From positions 4,561,676 to 4,625,675 of the forward strand of contig CM049311.1 of the NCBI GenBank assembly GCA_026874595.1: DNA of 64,000 nucleotides, written 5' to 3'. Each line of letters starts with the position of its first letter. The first letter of the stretch is position 1. The notes beneath the pieces were generated by a model. It was not told where the DNA came from. It saw nothing but the letters and a program-made list of their open reading frames with translations, and searched no databases. This document shows positions 12,389 through 22,839 of the stretch, piece after piece. A program made the position numbers and the translations under genes. Source of the stretch: Sipunculus nudus (lineage: Eukaryota; Annelida; Sipuncula; Golfingiida; Sipunculidae).

Positions 12389-13601
12389 ATGGCTCAAGGG
12401 GGTACCCCTGACCCAGAGCTCATACAAGGGCAACCAGTTATCATCCATCCTCAACAAGTGGACTCAGCCCTGGCCACCATGCAGACATACATACAACAGA
12501 TCGTTCACACTAACCAACAACTGGCAGAAACCAACCAAAGGCCGGCAGCAGACACAGCAGGACGCAAAGAACAGCACATACTGGTGGCGGACCTGGTAAG
12601 GAGGGTGTCAGATTGTGACGGCATATCCTACAAGCCCCTGAAAACCTGGTTCCAGGAAGTGGAATACACGCTGAATTACACAGACGACAACAGAGTCATT
12701 TTGGAAGTGGCCTCCAAGACTGCTAGAGGTGAGTTGCGCTATGAATTAGAGCCTAGAGGCCTATTTGAATGCTTACAAGGTGACCCGTCAAACTGAGAAT
12801 AATCAGGCTAATGTGGATAGGTTAGATGTTTCATGGAATGCCCTTAAACCCCACCTTTACCAACTGTTTATTCCATAAGATGAACAACAAGACCTCCGGG
12901 CACGTCTCACAAAACTAAAACAGAACCCCTCTGAATCCCAAGCAACTTTCAATAGGAAATTTAGAGCAGCAGCAGAGGAAGCTTACGCCCTAGCAGCCCG
13001 TAATGATGACCAAGAACATCAGTTACAACAGGCATACTATGCTGCCCTTGTAAATAATCAGATTAGAAGGGAGGTTTTTTACAAGAAACCAACATCATTG
13101 CAGGTCGCTATGACTCTAGCTTTAGAAAGTGACATGAATGAGCGTAGGCTTGCCCAATTAGGCCCGACACCCGCCTCAAATCTCACCATTACAGATCAAA
13201 ATTGCCATGAACCTATGGATGTAAGCACCATTACACAGGTCTTAGCAACAAACACTGGTAACAACTGTTCTACTGAGACTATCATTAAACGTGTAATTGA
13301 TGAAAAGTTCAGAGAAATTGACAGTAAATTGGAAGCCTTTTCTATTGCGGCTGTGTCAGACAACAATGGGCCATTCCGTCTCTCTAACAATCGCCCTACC
13401 AACAAACGCTTCACAAATGAGTTAGCATGGACAGCAGATGGTAAGCCTATCTGTTATGAGTGTGGTAAAATTAACCACATAGCAAGAAAAGGCAACAGCA
13501 ACAGTTTGGAACTAATCACGGTAACAGACCCCGCCAATCAAACAGCATTAGGAACTTTAACAGATCTCATGCCAGGCCCCAAGATTCAAGTCACCATTTA
13601 A
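12389..13601 (+). pseudogene. gag-like polyprotein, broken
   Basis: The likely start is ATG 12389 (MAQGGTPDPE), shortly after the PBS. The first open segment ends at 12796. Homologous-looking coding continues in another frame from about 12777 onward, with a stop TAA at 12876-12878, then runs open to TAA at 13599-13601. So there is one frameshift and one nonsense change. The later part has Gln-rich helical sequence and a C-terminal zinc knuckle, CYECGKINHIARK, in which the last ligand position reads Gly (GGC at about 13491) where the CCHC pattern needs Cys. This is the RNA-binding structural protein of the element by position and the knuckle; no finer family assignment was made. Confidence 0.75.
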
Positions 13602-13653
13602 ACTATTAACAGCCGTAGCACTGCAAACAACTAGGCCCCAAATTGAAATATAA

Positions 13654-14187
13654 GTAACTGATTTAACCATTACCACCCTGGTTGACAGTGGGGCAAGTCG
13701 CAGCCTGCTACGGCGGGATATCTTTCAATTAATATTCTCACAAACAGCCCGTATTCCAATCTTGAAAACAACAGAAACCACATTCAAGTCGGTAACGGGG
13801 CAATCACTCACAGTACATGGTATAACTGAACTTGTTGTAGACCAAGTGGGCCAACTGAGTTTTTACATTGTAGAAAACCTACCACATGAGTGTATTTTGG
13901 GAACAGACAATTTATTTCTGGGGAAAGCTTCTTTAGATTTCCATCATAATACCCTCATCTGGTTCAATAAGCCATGGAAATTTACTGTCAGTGCAAAACA
14001 TGGAATAGCAGGGTTAGACCAGACAGTCCCCACTTACAACCAACATGACATTAACAGTTTGATTAGGCAATATGCAGATGTTTTTTCTGGCCCTAAAGAC
14101 CCAAACGGATTTTGTGATATTCTCCCAATGAGGATCATAACCAAAGGCCCCCCCCCACTTATCAGAGGCCCTACAGAGCCCCTCTAA
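13654..14187 (+). pseudogene. Retropepsin-like aspartic protease segment
   Basis: Open frame after the stop at 13651-13653. It carries the catalytic motif VDSGAS (13681-13698) and, further on, the typical second half with IxVxxLPxECILGTDNLF (about 13867-13917), where ILGTD is the gypsy-type flap-distal motif. Its end overlaps the poly-C stretch near 14149, after which the reading frame changes into RT, consistent with an indel there. It normally cleaves the Gag-Pol polyprotein during particle maturation. Confidence 0.8.
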
Positions 14188-14796
14188 CTAAGAGGATAGA
14201 AATTGCTAAATGCATTGATGATATGCTGGCGCAAGGTGTCATTAGACCATCATGTAGCCCATACGCTTCACCTATTCTGATAGTACCCTAGAAGGACGGA
14301 AGTAGTAGACTCTGTGTTGACTTCCGTCAACTCAATAAGGTTACTAAACGGGACCATTACCCACTGCCCCGAATAGATGACATACTTGACCAGCTTGCCG
14401 GCAGCAAGATATTCTCCACTCTAGACCTTAAAAGTGGTTATCATCAAATAGCCTTGATTCCAGCAGATATGGAGAAAACTGCATTTGTATGCCATAAAGG
14501 TCAATCTGAGTTTGTCCGCGTGCCCTTCGGTCTCGCAAATGCCCCGTCCCATTTCTAACGCCTTTTAAAAACCATCTTAAAAGACCTCCTGTGTGTCTGT
14601 GTGATGATATATATTGATGATATCATCATATACAGCTCTGATCCAGAATCTCACATAACTCACGTTGAAGCTGTCCTGTCCAGGCTGCGAGCTGCAAACC
14701 TGAAACTAAAGCCATCAAATGTGACTTTGCCGAAACACAAGTGAATGTCCTTGGGTTTGTAGTCACCCCAGAAGGCAGCCAACCAGATCCTGTAAA
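14160..14796 (+). pseudogene. Reverse transcriptase domain, interrupted by stops and frameshifts
   Basis: In one frame from about 14160 there is recognisable Ty3/gypsy [62 protein letters not shown], and the catalytic YIDD at 14610-14621. Breaks in this copy are TAG 14289-14291, TAA 14556-14558, and two frame changes near 14715 and 14797, after which the frame joins the long ORF that follows. These would stop a functional polymerase being made unless they are sequencing errors. The first stop sits in the conserved basic loop before DGS and the second in the motif-B/C interval. Confidence 0.88.
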
Positions 14797-14859
14797 ACTG
14801 CTGCAATACAATCTATTCCATTCCCGAAGACAGTCAAGCAAGTTAGATCATTCTTAGAA

Positions 14860-17178
14860 ATGGCTAATTACTACAGGAACAGTATTCCAAATTTCGCTGC
14901 CATTGCATCCCCACTAACACAGTTAACAAAAAAGAACATCAGATTTTCATGGTCCCAGGAGCACACTGTCGCTTTTAACAGCCTCAAGGATGCTCTGATC
15001 TCCCCAAATATCATGGCTTTCCCCAGGACAGATTTACCATACAGACTGTACACAGATGCTTCAGATTCCTGTGTTGGTGCCATGTTGTCTCAGATACATG
15101 AAGATGGCACAGAAAGAGTTGTCCAGTATCTGTCACATCATCTTTCAGATGTTCAGCAGCGTTGGGCTACGATTGAAAGAGAGGCGTATGCCATCCTATA
15201 TGCAGTTAATAAACTGCGCCCTTACTTGTATGGGTCACCCTTTACGATTCTCACAGATCACAAGCCACTATTGTCACTATTCAAGAAAAAACAGCTGAAC
15301 AACAAACTCCAGCGTTGGGCAATTGCACTGTCTGAGTTTGATGCAAGTATTCAGTATTACAAGGGAACCCACAATGTCTGTGCAGATATGCTTTCGCGCG
15401 TGCCCAAAGAGCATGCAGATGAGATAGCACTGATAGACACCCAAATAGACTGGGTGGACCCCCTGGCCTACCCGGAATCTCTGACATACCAACAACTCCC
15501 ATGTTTAATAGATGGGTTAGACCTGCAAACAGTTGCAGATGAACAGAAAGAGGATTTCCCTAATTTGTTTACAGATGCAAATGGGGAAGACTCAGAATAT
15601 ATGGTTATAAACCAGGTCCTGTACAGCACACGGCGGCCTAGCCTGGAGTCAGCCGCCTACCCCCGACTTGTTCTCCCCTTTCGCTACAGAGAACCAGTCA
15701 CAAATAGGGCACATAAAGAAGTTGGACATTTGGCAAGTTTAAAAACACTAGAAAGGGTCAGAGAAGCCTATATATGGCCAAACATGAGAGCTGACATAAG
15801 AAAACAGCTCCAGAGTTGCCCAATCTGCATAGCACATTCAAAGAAACAGGTGCATACAGTCATGGGAGATAATCCTATACCAGCATCTCCAATGCAGATG
15901 GTCAGTGTCGACCTCATAGGACCATTCGTTACCTCGGCTAAGGGCAACAAATATATTCTCACAGTCATATGCCACAAAACAGTATGGGCTGAAGCATACC
16001 CAATAGCTGATAAGTCCAACGAGTCTGTTTGGGAAAAGCTAGCCAATCAGTTCTTTCCTACACATGGTGTCCCGGAAGTATTAGTATCAGATAATGGCGG
16101 TGAATTCAATGCCTCAGCTTTCAAGAAATATCTCCAAGATCTAGATATAGATCACAGAAACATTACACCATTCCATCCAGCCTCTAATGGTAAAATTGAA
16201 AGGTTCAATAAAACATTCAAGGAAATGCTTTCTAAACTAGTAAACAATCAACCAGAAAACTGTGAAAATCACGTTGGGGATGCCCTAGGAGCCCACAGAA
16301 TTAGTGTCAGTGTAGTTAAGGGGTATACCCCATTTTTTATGTTATTTGGCAGACGCCCCAGGACCCCCCTAACAAAATTATTACAGTCCAATCTCTATAA
16401 TCAAACATTTGGGAATAGACTGGATGACCTAGCCCACGCATATACCGAAGCGCATACTAACATCTTGGCTGCTGGAGAAAATAACAGAGAGATGATCAAT
16501 AAACGTGCAGACGCACAAAAGATACTGGTGGGGGACACAGTAGTACTCAAGGCTAATGAGCCACTTACGCTAACATCTAGATGGGACCCCCAGTGGATTG
16601 TTACGCGAACATCAGGCCTAACCTGCCAAATCAGGAATCAAATATCTGGTGAAGTTAAGACTGTACATCGTTCCCATGTTAAACTAGTTGACCCCTCAAT
16701 AGCCTGGGATGCAATGCCACCTAGACCGAAGAGATCTCGCCGAAGCAGGCCTGTGTGGGACACCACTGTCAACCATTCCGGTGGAACTAAAGTAAAAAAC
16801 AGAAATGAAATTCAAAACCAATCAATCACACATCCAAATTCTGCCGACCGAAACATTGAAGAACCTGATAGACAAAGTTCAAATTCCAACACCCGAACCT
16901 ATCCACCCAATCAAAATAGTGTACCTGACCCATTAGCAGACAATCATAATAATGCACGCACAGAGGCTAGCCCTGATACCCCCAACATGGAAGTGAGCTT
17001 TTCCCCTAAAACTGATAGGTCAATCGACGATGACCAATCACATGGCTTAGCTCAATCACGGGACAAGCGATTAAGAACCCCCTCCCCTGAGCCACTCGAC
17101 CCCTCACTTAGACCGCAACCACGCAGCCTAACAGATAGACTCCTACGTCCTCGGAAAAGGATTAGATATACTGAATAG
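14860..17178 (+). CDS. RNase H and integrase part of pol (772 codons open)
   Basis: Open from about 14797; the first ATG is 14860 and the stop is TAG 17176-17178. Order: RT thumb (MANYYRNSIPNF), RNase H with YTDAS near residue 64-68 and TDHKPLLSLF near 130, then integrase: an HHCC zinc-binding region (AHKEVGHL ... CPIC), a catalytic core with Asp351 (SVDLIGPF), Asp411 (SDNGGEF) and Glu447 (NGKIERFNK), giving a DD35E spacing, then a GPY/F-type C-terminal region (GDTVVLK ... HRSHVKLV). A polar tail of about 150 residues rich in Arg, Asn, Pro and Ser follows; no chromodomain was seen. It degrades RNA in the RNA-DNA hybrid and inserts the cDNA. This part is uninterrupted, in contrast with the regions on either side. 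Confidence 0.92.
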   Translation: MANYYRNSIPNFAAIASPLTQLTKKNIRFSWSQEHTVAFNSLKDALISPNIMAFPRTDLPYRLYTDASDSCVGAMLSQIHEDGTERVVQYLSHHLSDVQQRWATIEREAYAILYAVNKLRPYLYGSPFTILTDHKPLLSLFKKKQLNNKLQRWAIALSEFDASIQYYKGTHNVCADMLSRVPKEHADEIALIDTQIDWVDPLAYPESLTYQQLPCLIDGLDLQTVADEQKEDFPNLFTDANGEDSEYMVINQVLYSTRRPSLESAAYPRLVLPFRYREPVTNRAHKEVGHLASLKTLERVREAYIWPNMRADIRKQLQSCPICIAHSKKQVHTVMGDNPIPASPMQMVSVDLIGPFVTSAKGNKYILTVICHKTVWAEAYPIADKSNESVWEKLANQFFPTHGVPEVLVSDNGGEFNASAFKKYLQDLDIDHRNITPFHPASNGKIERFNKTFKEMLSKLVNNQPENCENHVGDALGAHRISVSVVKGYTPFFMLFGRRPRTPLTKLLQSNLYNQTFGNRLDDLAHAYTEAHTNILAAGENNREMINKRADAQKILVGDTVVLKANEPLTLTSRWDPQWIVTRTSGLTCQIRNQISGEVKTVHRSHVKLVDPSIAWDAMPPRPKRSRRSRPVWDTTVNHSGGTKVKNRNEIQNQSITHPNSADRNIEEPDRQSSNSNTRTYPPNQNSVPDPLADNHNNARTEASPDTPNMEVSFSPKTDRSIDDDQSHGLAQSRDKRLRTPSPEPLDPSLRPQPRSLTDRLLRPRKRIRYTE

Positions 17179-17199
17179 GATATCTAAATTAACTTAACC

Positions 17200-18968
17200 A
17201 TGCACATTAGCCTGATCTTTTTGTTTCAACTTATTTTTTGTATTTCGGGCACCTAAATGAGCAGACAAAAGTCCCAGTTCAGCGCACTCGACCAAGGCAT
17301 TACAGCAAAAAACACTGATGCAATCTACGGCCTCAAGGCAAACTGACGAAATTCTGGTGGTGCTGCAGAACCCCCTCCGCCCCCCCCCCCCGCGGACCAA
17401 AGGCTACCGGCAGTGATAAAAGGACTTAAACAAGCAATCAGGGATACAAACAAGTTCCTGTCGGGACCGGTACGAAGAAACTACATCAGGCGACTAAAAT
17501 GGATTGCCATTATACAGAAAGAAAACAGCATCTCACAGAAAGAAAAGAGCTATATTTGAATTTGTTGGAACGCTATCCAGTTGGCTTTTTGGAACTGTAA
17601 CCTATGCACAACTCAAAACTTACCAAACAGCAGTGAGGCAAGTCTTGTTATCTACAAACCGAACAGTACACGTCGTAAATGCACTGATATCTGTTACAAA
17701 GAACCTACAACTTTCAACACTAGAAAATCGGCACAGAATTTCGGCAATTTCAACCTTTCTCAACAATATTACTGCAACGCTATATCAGGACTTGAACTCT
17801 CTCACAAATACAGTGAAAACGCTAATTTACAGGCAACACTTGGAACATTTGTTTAATTCTGTTGAGCAAGCACTCTACCTATTTACACGACAAATAGATA
17901 CATACAACCGACAAAGACGCTGGCTTGAAAATCAGAAACTTACCAATCATAGACCTTCAAAACATCATAGCAGCAGCAGCCAACCGTAAGTTCTATCCAG
18001 CACATCCTACATGGTATTACAGTCATGAGACTGTTAAACCTCTCTGGACTGAAGACAGTGCTCTAGTGTACAAGGCAACATTGCCATTCCATGATGGTTC
18101 ATCATATATGAGGTACTTTCTCAAATCATTCCCATACCCAGTAACGGACACTTTATTCACACAAATTAACGGAAGATCTTGCATACGATACAAGGACGGC
18201 CAGTACATTATACCTACAAACTGTATGGGGGAGAATCCAGGTATCTGTGAAATGGGCCCGGTATATACTCGTCGCCAGTTTCCATATGAGCATGCAATCA
18301 TCACAATGGATGATAGTGGCAAACGCGACTGCCTTGCCACCATCAAAAATGCTTCACTACCAATTTTGTACCAATTCGCGCCCAACCAATATGTGCTGTC
18401 CACTCAAGACATCACCTTGACACAGAACTGTGTGGGCGAAGCCGGCATAACTTTAAAATTGGAGCCAAAGGTATATACAATCAACCTTGCACCATCATGC
18501 AGCCTCCGATCTAACCACTGGAGCTTGCAGGGAACTTATCAAATTGAAACTAATTTATCGCTTCCCCTCAAACCAATAGTTATCGACGTTCTGGGACCAT
18601 TATTACAGAAAATCCCAACACTCTCAAATCACAGAATTAACTCATTACCTCCATGGTCACCAATCAGCCATATCACTTCTGTCAACATATCGGAATTACC
18701 CAGTGTGGAAATACCAGCTACCCTGACAGAGGCAATAAACACTACGGTACACAGTTGGATTAACACTACATCGATATTGTTGTTAACCACCGGTGGGGTC
18801 GCTATTGCCTTACTTTGTGCCTATCGTATATTCCCGTGCTGTTGCGCCATGGCAACAGCAGCTACCCGTCAAACGGCAGATGCCACAACCACTCAGCCAG
18901 AACAACCACAACGCTACCGATGGGCATCATTGGCCCCTACAGCTTCACCACAGGAAGATGAACATTGA
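17200..18968 (+). pseudogene. Env-like fusion glycoprotein region, broken by frameshifts
   Basis: Segment 1: ATG 17200 opens an 18-codon hydrophobic stretch that looks like a signal peptide, ended by TAA 17254-17256. Segment 2 (open 17498-17989) has a basic cluster RKKR (17537-17548), a furin-type cleavage site, followed directly by a hydrophobic Gly/Phe-rich segment (AIFEFVGTLSSWLFGT) and a long helical region. Segment 3 (open 17925-18968, another frame) has a Cys-bearing ectodomain and, near its end (about 18775-18845), a hydrophobic anchor (ILLLTTGGVAIALLCAY), then a Cys cluster and a tail of about 40 residues. Sizes (about 100 residues before the site, about 470 after) fit the baculovirus F/errantivirus Env plan. 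It would mediate membrane fusion if intact; here at least two frame changes disable it. The family call is inference from architecture. Confidence 0.75.
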
Positions 18969-19033
18969 AACTTCATGAACTCTATGAACATGAACTTTTG
19001 TTTTTATATATATTAATACATTAAAATTTATTT

Positions 19034-19049
19034 AAAGGTAGGGGAGGAG
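19034..19049 (+). other. Polypurine tract
   Basis: AAAGGTAGGGGAGGAG lies directly before the TG of the 3' LTR, the standard plus-strand primer position. Confidence 0.85.
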
Positions 19050-20014
19050 TGTAAAGTGACTTAATATATCTTAGTGTTTTATACATTCCAGTTGATTACC
19101 AATTAAGGATAGTATTACGCCTAATTGTGGGTGCATGTTCAGCAACTGTTTATAGGAATAATGATTCAAATACTATCATATTTTATTATTAATTAAAAAC
19201 AATATAGCACTTCATTATGTGTGCATGGCATATACTGTTCATATGAATATTGACTGATATAATAATATATTTTATAATTCATATTTTAAGTTTCACATGA
19301 TTAGTATAGCATTTATGATTTTACAACATAATTTTATATTTAGCATTATTTGAGTCATAAGAAACCAAGCTTAGGGATGTCAGTTACTTTTGGCCATTGC
19401 ACATAGACATTCTTACAATAGACAAGTCAGGGCTACCAGCGGGGTTAAAGTGTCATCACCTACCACCTGGCAAGATTAGTGTGCACACCTGCATCCAAAA
19501 GGTAACCCTGGGGATCCTTTGGATAAACATAGCTAGATATTTCTTGATTAAATTTATAGGCCAGCTATGCCGGATTAGTTCATCAAATTAGGGCATATCT
19601 ACCTCAGTCTTTATAGTGCTTACTCTGATAAGGCACCATATCCTCACCTGGCCGGGGGGGGGGGGGGGGGTCCTATTATGTAATCTGCCTGCAGGGCATT
19701 ATCTGTTCCCAATATGAGTATCGCCTGTCAGTCATAAACTGGCCTGGCCCCTTTTATTAACTTTGATTGGTCCTTACAGAATTAAGTTCTAATTGGTCAT
19801 AAGAGTCAAGGCAATTGATTGGCTGTTGTAGTTGATACATACTCAGGGCATAGCATTAGCAAGTCAGTTGGGTTTTTGTCCATGTAGTGGAAAACTGAGC
19901 GTTTGCCAGTTCCTCTGCTGATTGTACAAATAAACCTTGTGTTACTTCACCTGCTGAAATCTTCTATGTGTGTCCAGTGTGCCACAGAGAAAGCGTGAGA
20001 GTTAGACCCCTTCA
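19050..20014 (+). repeat. 3' LTR
   Basis: 965 bp, TGTAAAGTGAC...CCCCTTCA, homologous to 11368-12312. Differences include an expanded G-run near 19654-19670 and a short insertion near 19710. AATAAA lies at 19929-19934. It is followed by AGGT, the repeated target site. Confidence 0.92.
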
Positions 20015-21959
20015 AGGTGGCACCACCAGTCTACAGGAACTGATGAAACACTCCATGATGCATATGCATTCAAAGAATAATGCCGATCAATGCACTAGTT
20101 TTTCAGATAGCAGAACTTTTGTATCAAATTTTTAGATATTCTGGGGGGTACTTCGGAGCCCCAAAGCTTGGACAATATGGTTGACAGAGACCTGTTTTCA
20201 GGTTTCCAAGGAGACTTTTCATAGGCCTCCCAACATGTCAAGAAAGAAGATTCTAGGTCTAGTCCTTTCGATTTGTACCTTGTTAACAGATGACCGCATC
20301 TTTTAAGGTCTCCAAAAAAAAAAGTAAAAAATCGGAAAAAAACAGGGGGCGCCACCAGTCTGCAGAAACAGATGAAACAGACAATGATCAATATCCATGC
20401 AAAGAGTCATGGTGAACAATGCATTAGTTGTTCAGATACTTGAGCTTTTTTTATCAAATTTTCTATTTTCTCGGGGGGGGGGGGGGTAGAAGCCCCATAG
20501 CTCACAGGTTTTGGGTAACAGAGACCTAATTCCAGGTTTCCACGGAGACTTTTCATGAGCACCCCATGATCAATATCCATGCAAAGAATCATGGTGATCA
20601 ATGCATTAGTTGTTCAGATACTTCAGCATTTGTATCAACTTTTTCATTATTCTCGGGGGTACTTCGGAGCCCCGTAGCTTGAAGAATATGAGTAACAGAG
20701 ACCTAATTCTAGGTTTTTCTAGGAGACTTTTCACGGACCTATCTGGATGTAAAGTTAGAAGATTCCAGGTCCAGAGTTTACGATTTGTACCCTGTTAACA
20801 GATGATGGCACATTTTGAGGTCTCAAAATAGGTAAAAAATCGTTTAAAAATCGAAAAAATACAAGTGGTGCCACCAGTCTGCAGAAACTGATAAAACACT
20901 CCATGATTAATATCCGTACAAAGAATCATGGTGATCAATGCATTTGTTGTTCAGATACTTGAGCTTTTGTATCCAATTTTTCTTAATTCTTGGGGGGTAC
21001 TTCGGAGCCCCTAGCTAGAAGAATATGGGTAACAGAGACCTACTTTCAGGTTTCCAAAAAGACTTTTCATGGACCTATCTGGATGTAAAGTTAGAAGATT
21101 CCAAGTCCAGCGGTTACAATTTGTGCCCTGTTAACAGATGACGGCATCTTTTGAGGTCTCAAAAATGGAGAAAAAAATCGTACAAAAATCGAAAAATACA
21201 GGTGGTGCCACCAGTTTGCAAAAACTGATGTAACACCCAATGATCAATATCCATGCAGAGAATCATGGTGATCAATGCATTAGTTGTTCAGATACTTGAG
21301 CTTTTGAATCAACTTTTTCATTATTCTGGGGGGTACTTCGGAGACCCGTAGCTTGAAGAATATGGATATCAGAGACCTAATTCTAGGTTTTTCAAGGAGA
21401 CTTTTCATTATTCTGTCTGGATATAAAGTTAGAAAAATCCAGGTCCAGCGTTTACGATTTGTGCACTGTTAACAGATGATGGCATCTTTTAAGTTCTCAA
21501 AATAGAGAAAATAAATCGTAAAAAATCGAAAAAATACAGATGGTGCCACCAGTCTGCAGAAACTGATAAAACACACCATGATCAATATCCATGCAAAGAA
21601 TCATGGTGATCAATGTATTAGTTGTTCAGATATTTGAGCTTTTGTATCAATTTTTTTCATTATTCGGGGGGGGGGGATGGTTGTACTTCTAAGCCCGATA
21701 GTTTGAAGAATATGGGTAATTGAGATCTAATTCCAGGTTTCCACGGAGATTTTTCATGGACCTCTCTGGACCTAAAGTTAAAAGATTCCAGGTCCAGTGG
21801 TTACGATTTGTGCCTTGTTAACGGACTGACGGCCGAGAGAGAGAGAGATCGCTATAGCTCAGATGACTTACAGTCAGGCAAGCTAAAAAGGAAGCCAGAA
21901 ATTACATAAATTCTTTTTCAAAAGGTAGCTGAATCAGCACCTTTATCCAGCTTTCATGC

Positions 21960-22265
21960 ATGCCAAGCAAACCTACCATTAAAGATTTGCTTAATTTCAC
22001 CGATGATATCTATGTACATATGGACTGGATAAGGGACACCTCACTGGGCACTGCATGGCACATGCTTTCTGGATCTAGCGAAAGGTTTGATACAATCAGT
22101 CATTCATTATTACTAAACTGGGTTTCCTCTTACTTAGAGAACCGTCGCCAAATCGTACGATTCAATTGGAAAATATCTAGACCTAAAATATGAATGTCCC
22201 TAAAGGTTCTTTACTAGGACCAGTATTGTTTACTCTTTATATTGACCTATTTTTTCAATTTACAT
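21960..22265 (+). pseudogene. LINE-type reverse transcriptase fragment
   Basis: The reading frame 21960-22193 contains ERFDTISHSLLLN followed by WVSSYLENRRQIV, the motif-A region and downstream helix of non-LTR (CR1/Jockey-like) RTs, where FDT(V/I)DHxxLL is usual. After a stop, a further stretch in another frame (about 22196-22260) reads PKGSLLGPVLFTLYI, the classic motif-B region. Only about 100 residues remain, with a frame break and no endonuclease, so this is a dead fragment. The clade is not resolved. Confidence 0.65.
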
Positions 22266-22489
22266 CAGGCGAATGCTACGGTTATGTGAATTATATACCA
22301 CTATATAATGTTGTATGTATACTTCAGTATCGGAGGTTCAAAGAAAAATTACAGTAGGCTGTAAATTTAAATGGTCTGCGCCTAGGTTGCTGCTAGTCGG
22401 TTGACGATTAATATAGTTAAAATTAATGTAAAGTTATAAGGAAGTAAAGCACTATTAAACAGAATGATCAAATATTTGACCAGTTTGGT

Positions 22490-22695
22490 TGGTTGAGATG
22501 ATACTGGTAGAGATAACCAACGCATTGGTTATTTCAACCAACTCATGGTCATGCACTAACCAAAACGATTTGTTTGCCGACCATTTGGTTGCATATGTTT
22601 AACCTATTTTATTGGCCGAGTTAAATATTTACCGTCATTTGATTTTACCAACATATTGGTTATTTTTACCAAATGATTGGTCAAGCACTGACCTC
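22490..22695. repeat. AACCAA/TTGGTT tandem-inverted repeat
   Basis: Two related blocks, 'accaacgcattggttatttcaaccaa..catggtcatgcactaacc' (about 22517-22560) and 'accaacatattggttatttttaccaaatgattggtcaagcactgacc' (about 22648-22693). Each contains inverted CCAA/TTGG pairs able to fold. They sit directly before a tRNA-like sequence. Confidence 0.5.
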
Positions 22696-22714
22696 CTGAT
22701 CTGTTGCAAGGGAT

Positions 22715-22835
22715 CAAGCTTTATTGGCTGAGGGGCTAAACGCCTGACTTGTATGCGAGCGGTTACCAATTCGATTCCACAATCGGGCGGAATTTGTTTC
22801 CCCCTTGAAACTCGCACCTTAGCTTGCATTATTTA
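22715..22835 (+). repeat. tRNA-derived SINE-like sequence
   Basis: An A-box-like tggctgagggg (22725-22735) and a B-box-like aattcgattcc (22768-22778) are spaced as in a tRNA gene, with a tRNA-like 3' segment 'acaatcgggcgg'. No full cloverleaf with paired acceptor stems was found, so a SINE head or tRNA pseudogene is more likely than a working tRNA. Confidence 0.45.
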
Positions 22836-22839
22836 ATCG

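Larger units (their letters stand above)
11368..20014 (+). mobile_element. Env-bearing Ty3/gypsy-type LTR retrotransposon
   Basis: Complete structure of 8647 bp: 5' LTR (11368-12312), candidate PBS, gag, protease, RT, RNase H-integrase, an env-like region, polypurine tract (19034-19049) and 3' LTR (19050-20014). It is flanked by a 4-bp direct repeat AGGT (11364-11367 and 20015-20018). The unbroken target can be read in the neighbouring satellite unit at 11025-11045, 'gtccaggtggcacc'. The LTRs differ by roughly 30 substitutions and a few indels by eye, about 96-97% identity, so the insertion is moderately recent. The order PR-RT-RNaseH-IN-env is that of Ty3/gypsy errantivirus-like elements. 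The coding region contains several frameshifts and stops, so this copy looks non-autonomous as sequenced. Confidence 0.9.
10727..21884. mobile_element. HINE-like composite element (340-bp core) split by an LTR retrotransposon
   Basis: The left end at 10727 is GTGACCCATGGGTCA followed by 'ttacgctcagcc', the same end as the elements at 6.68, 23.58 and 25.99 kb. The right end is the stem-loop 21856-21884 (agctcagatgact-tac-agtcaggcaagct), preceded by an ACGGACTGACGGCC/(GA)n tract. The core is the 340-bp satellite: 10860-11363 on the left of the insertion and 20015-21800 on the right, with anchors near 11033, 20016, 20346, 20865, 21204 and 21541. Removing the 8.6-kb retrotransposon leaves an element of about 2.5 kb. 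One unit near 20490-20600 is shortened. Confidence 0.65.

Noticed and set aside
19397-19591. 64-codon ORF in the 3' LTR
   Set aside because: Not maintained as an ORF of the same length in the 5' LTR copy and has no family features.
22715-22835. Functional tRNA gene
   Set aside because: A- and B-box-like segments exist, but no paired acceptor stem or clear anticodon arm could be built.
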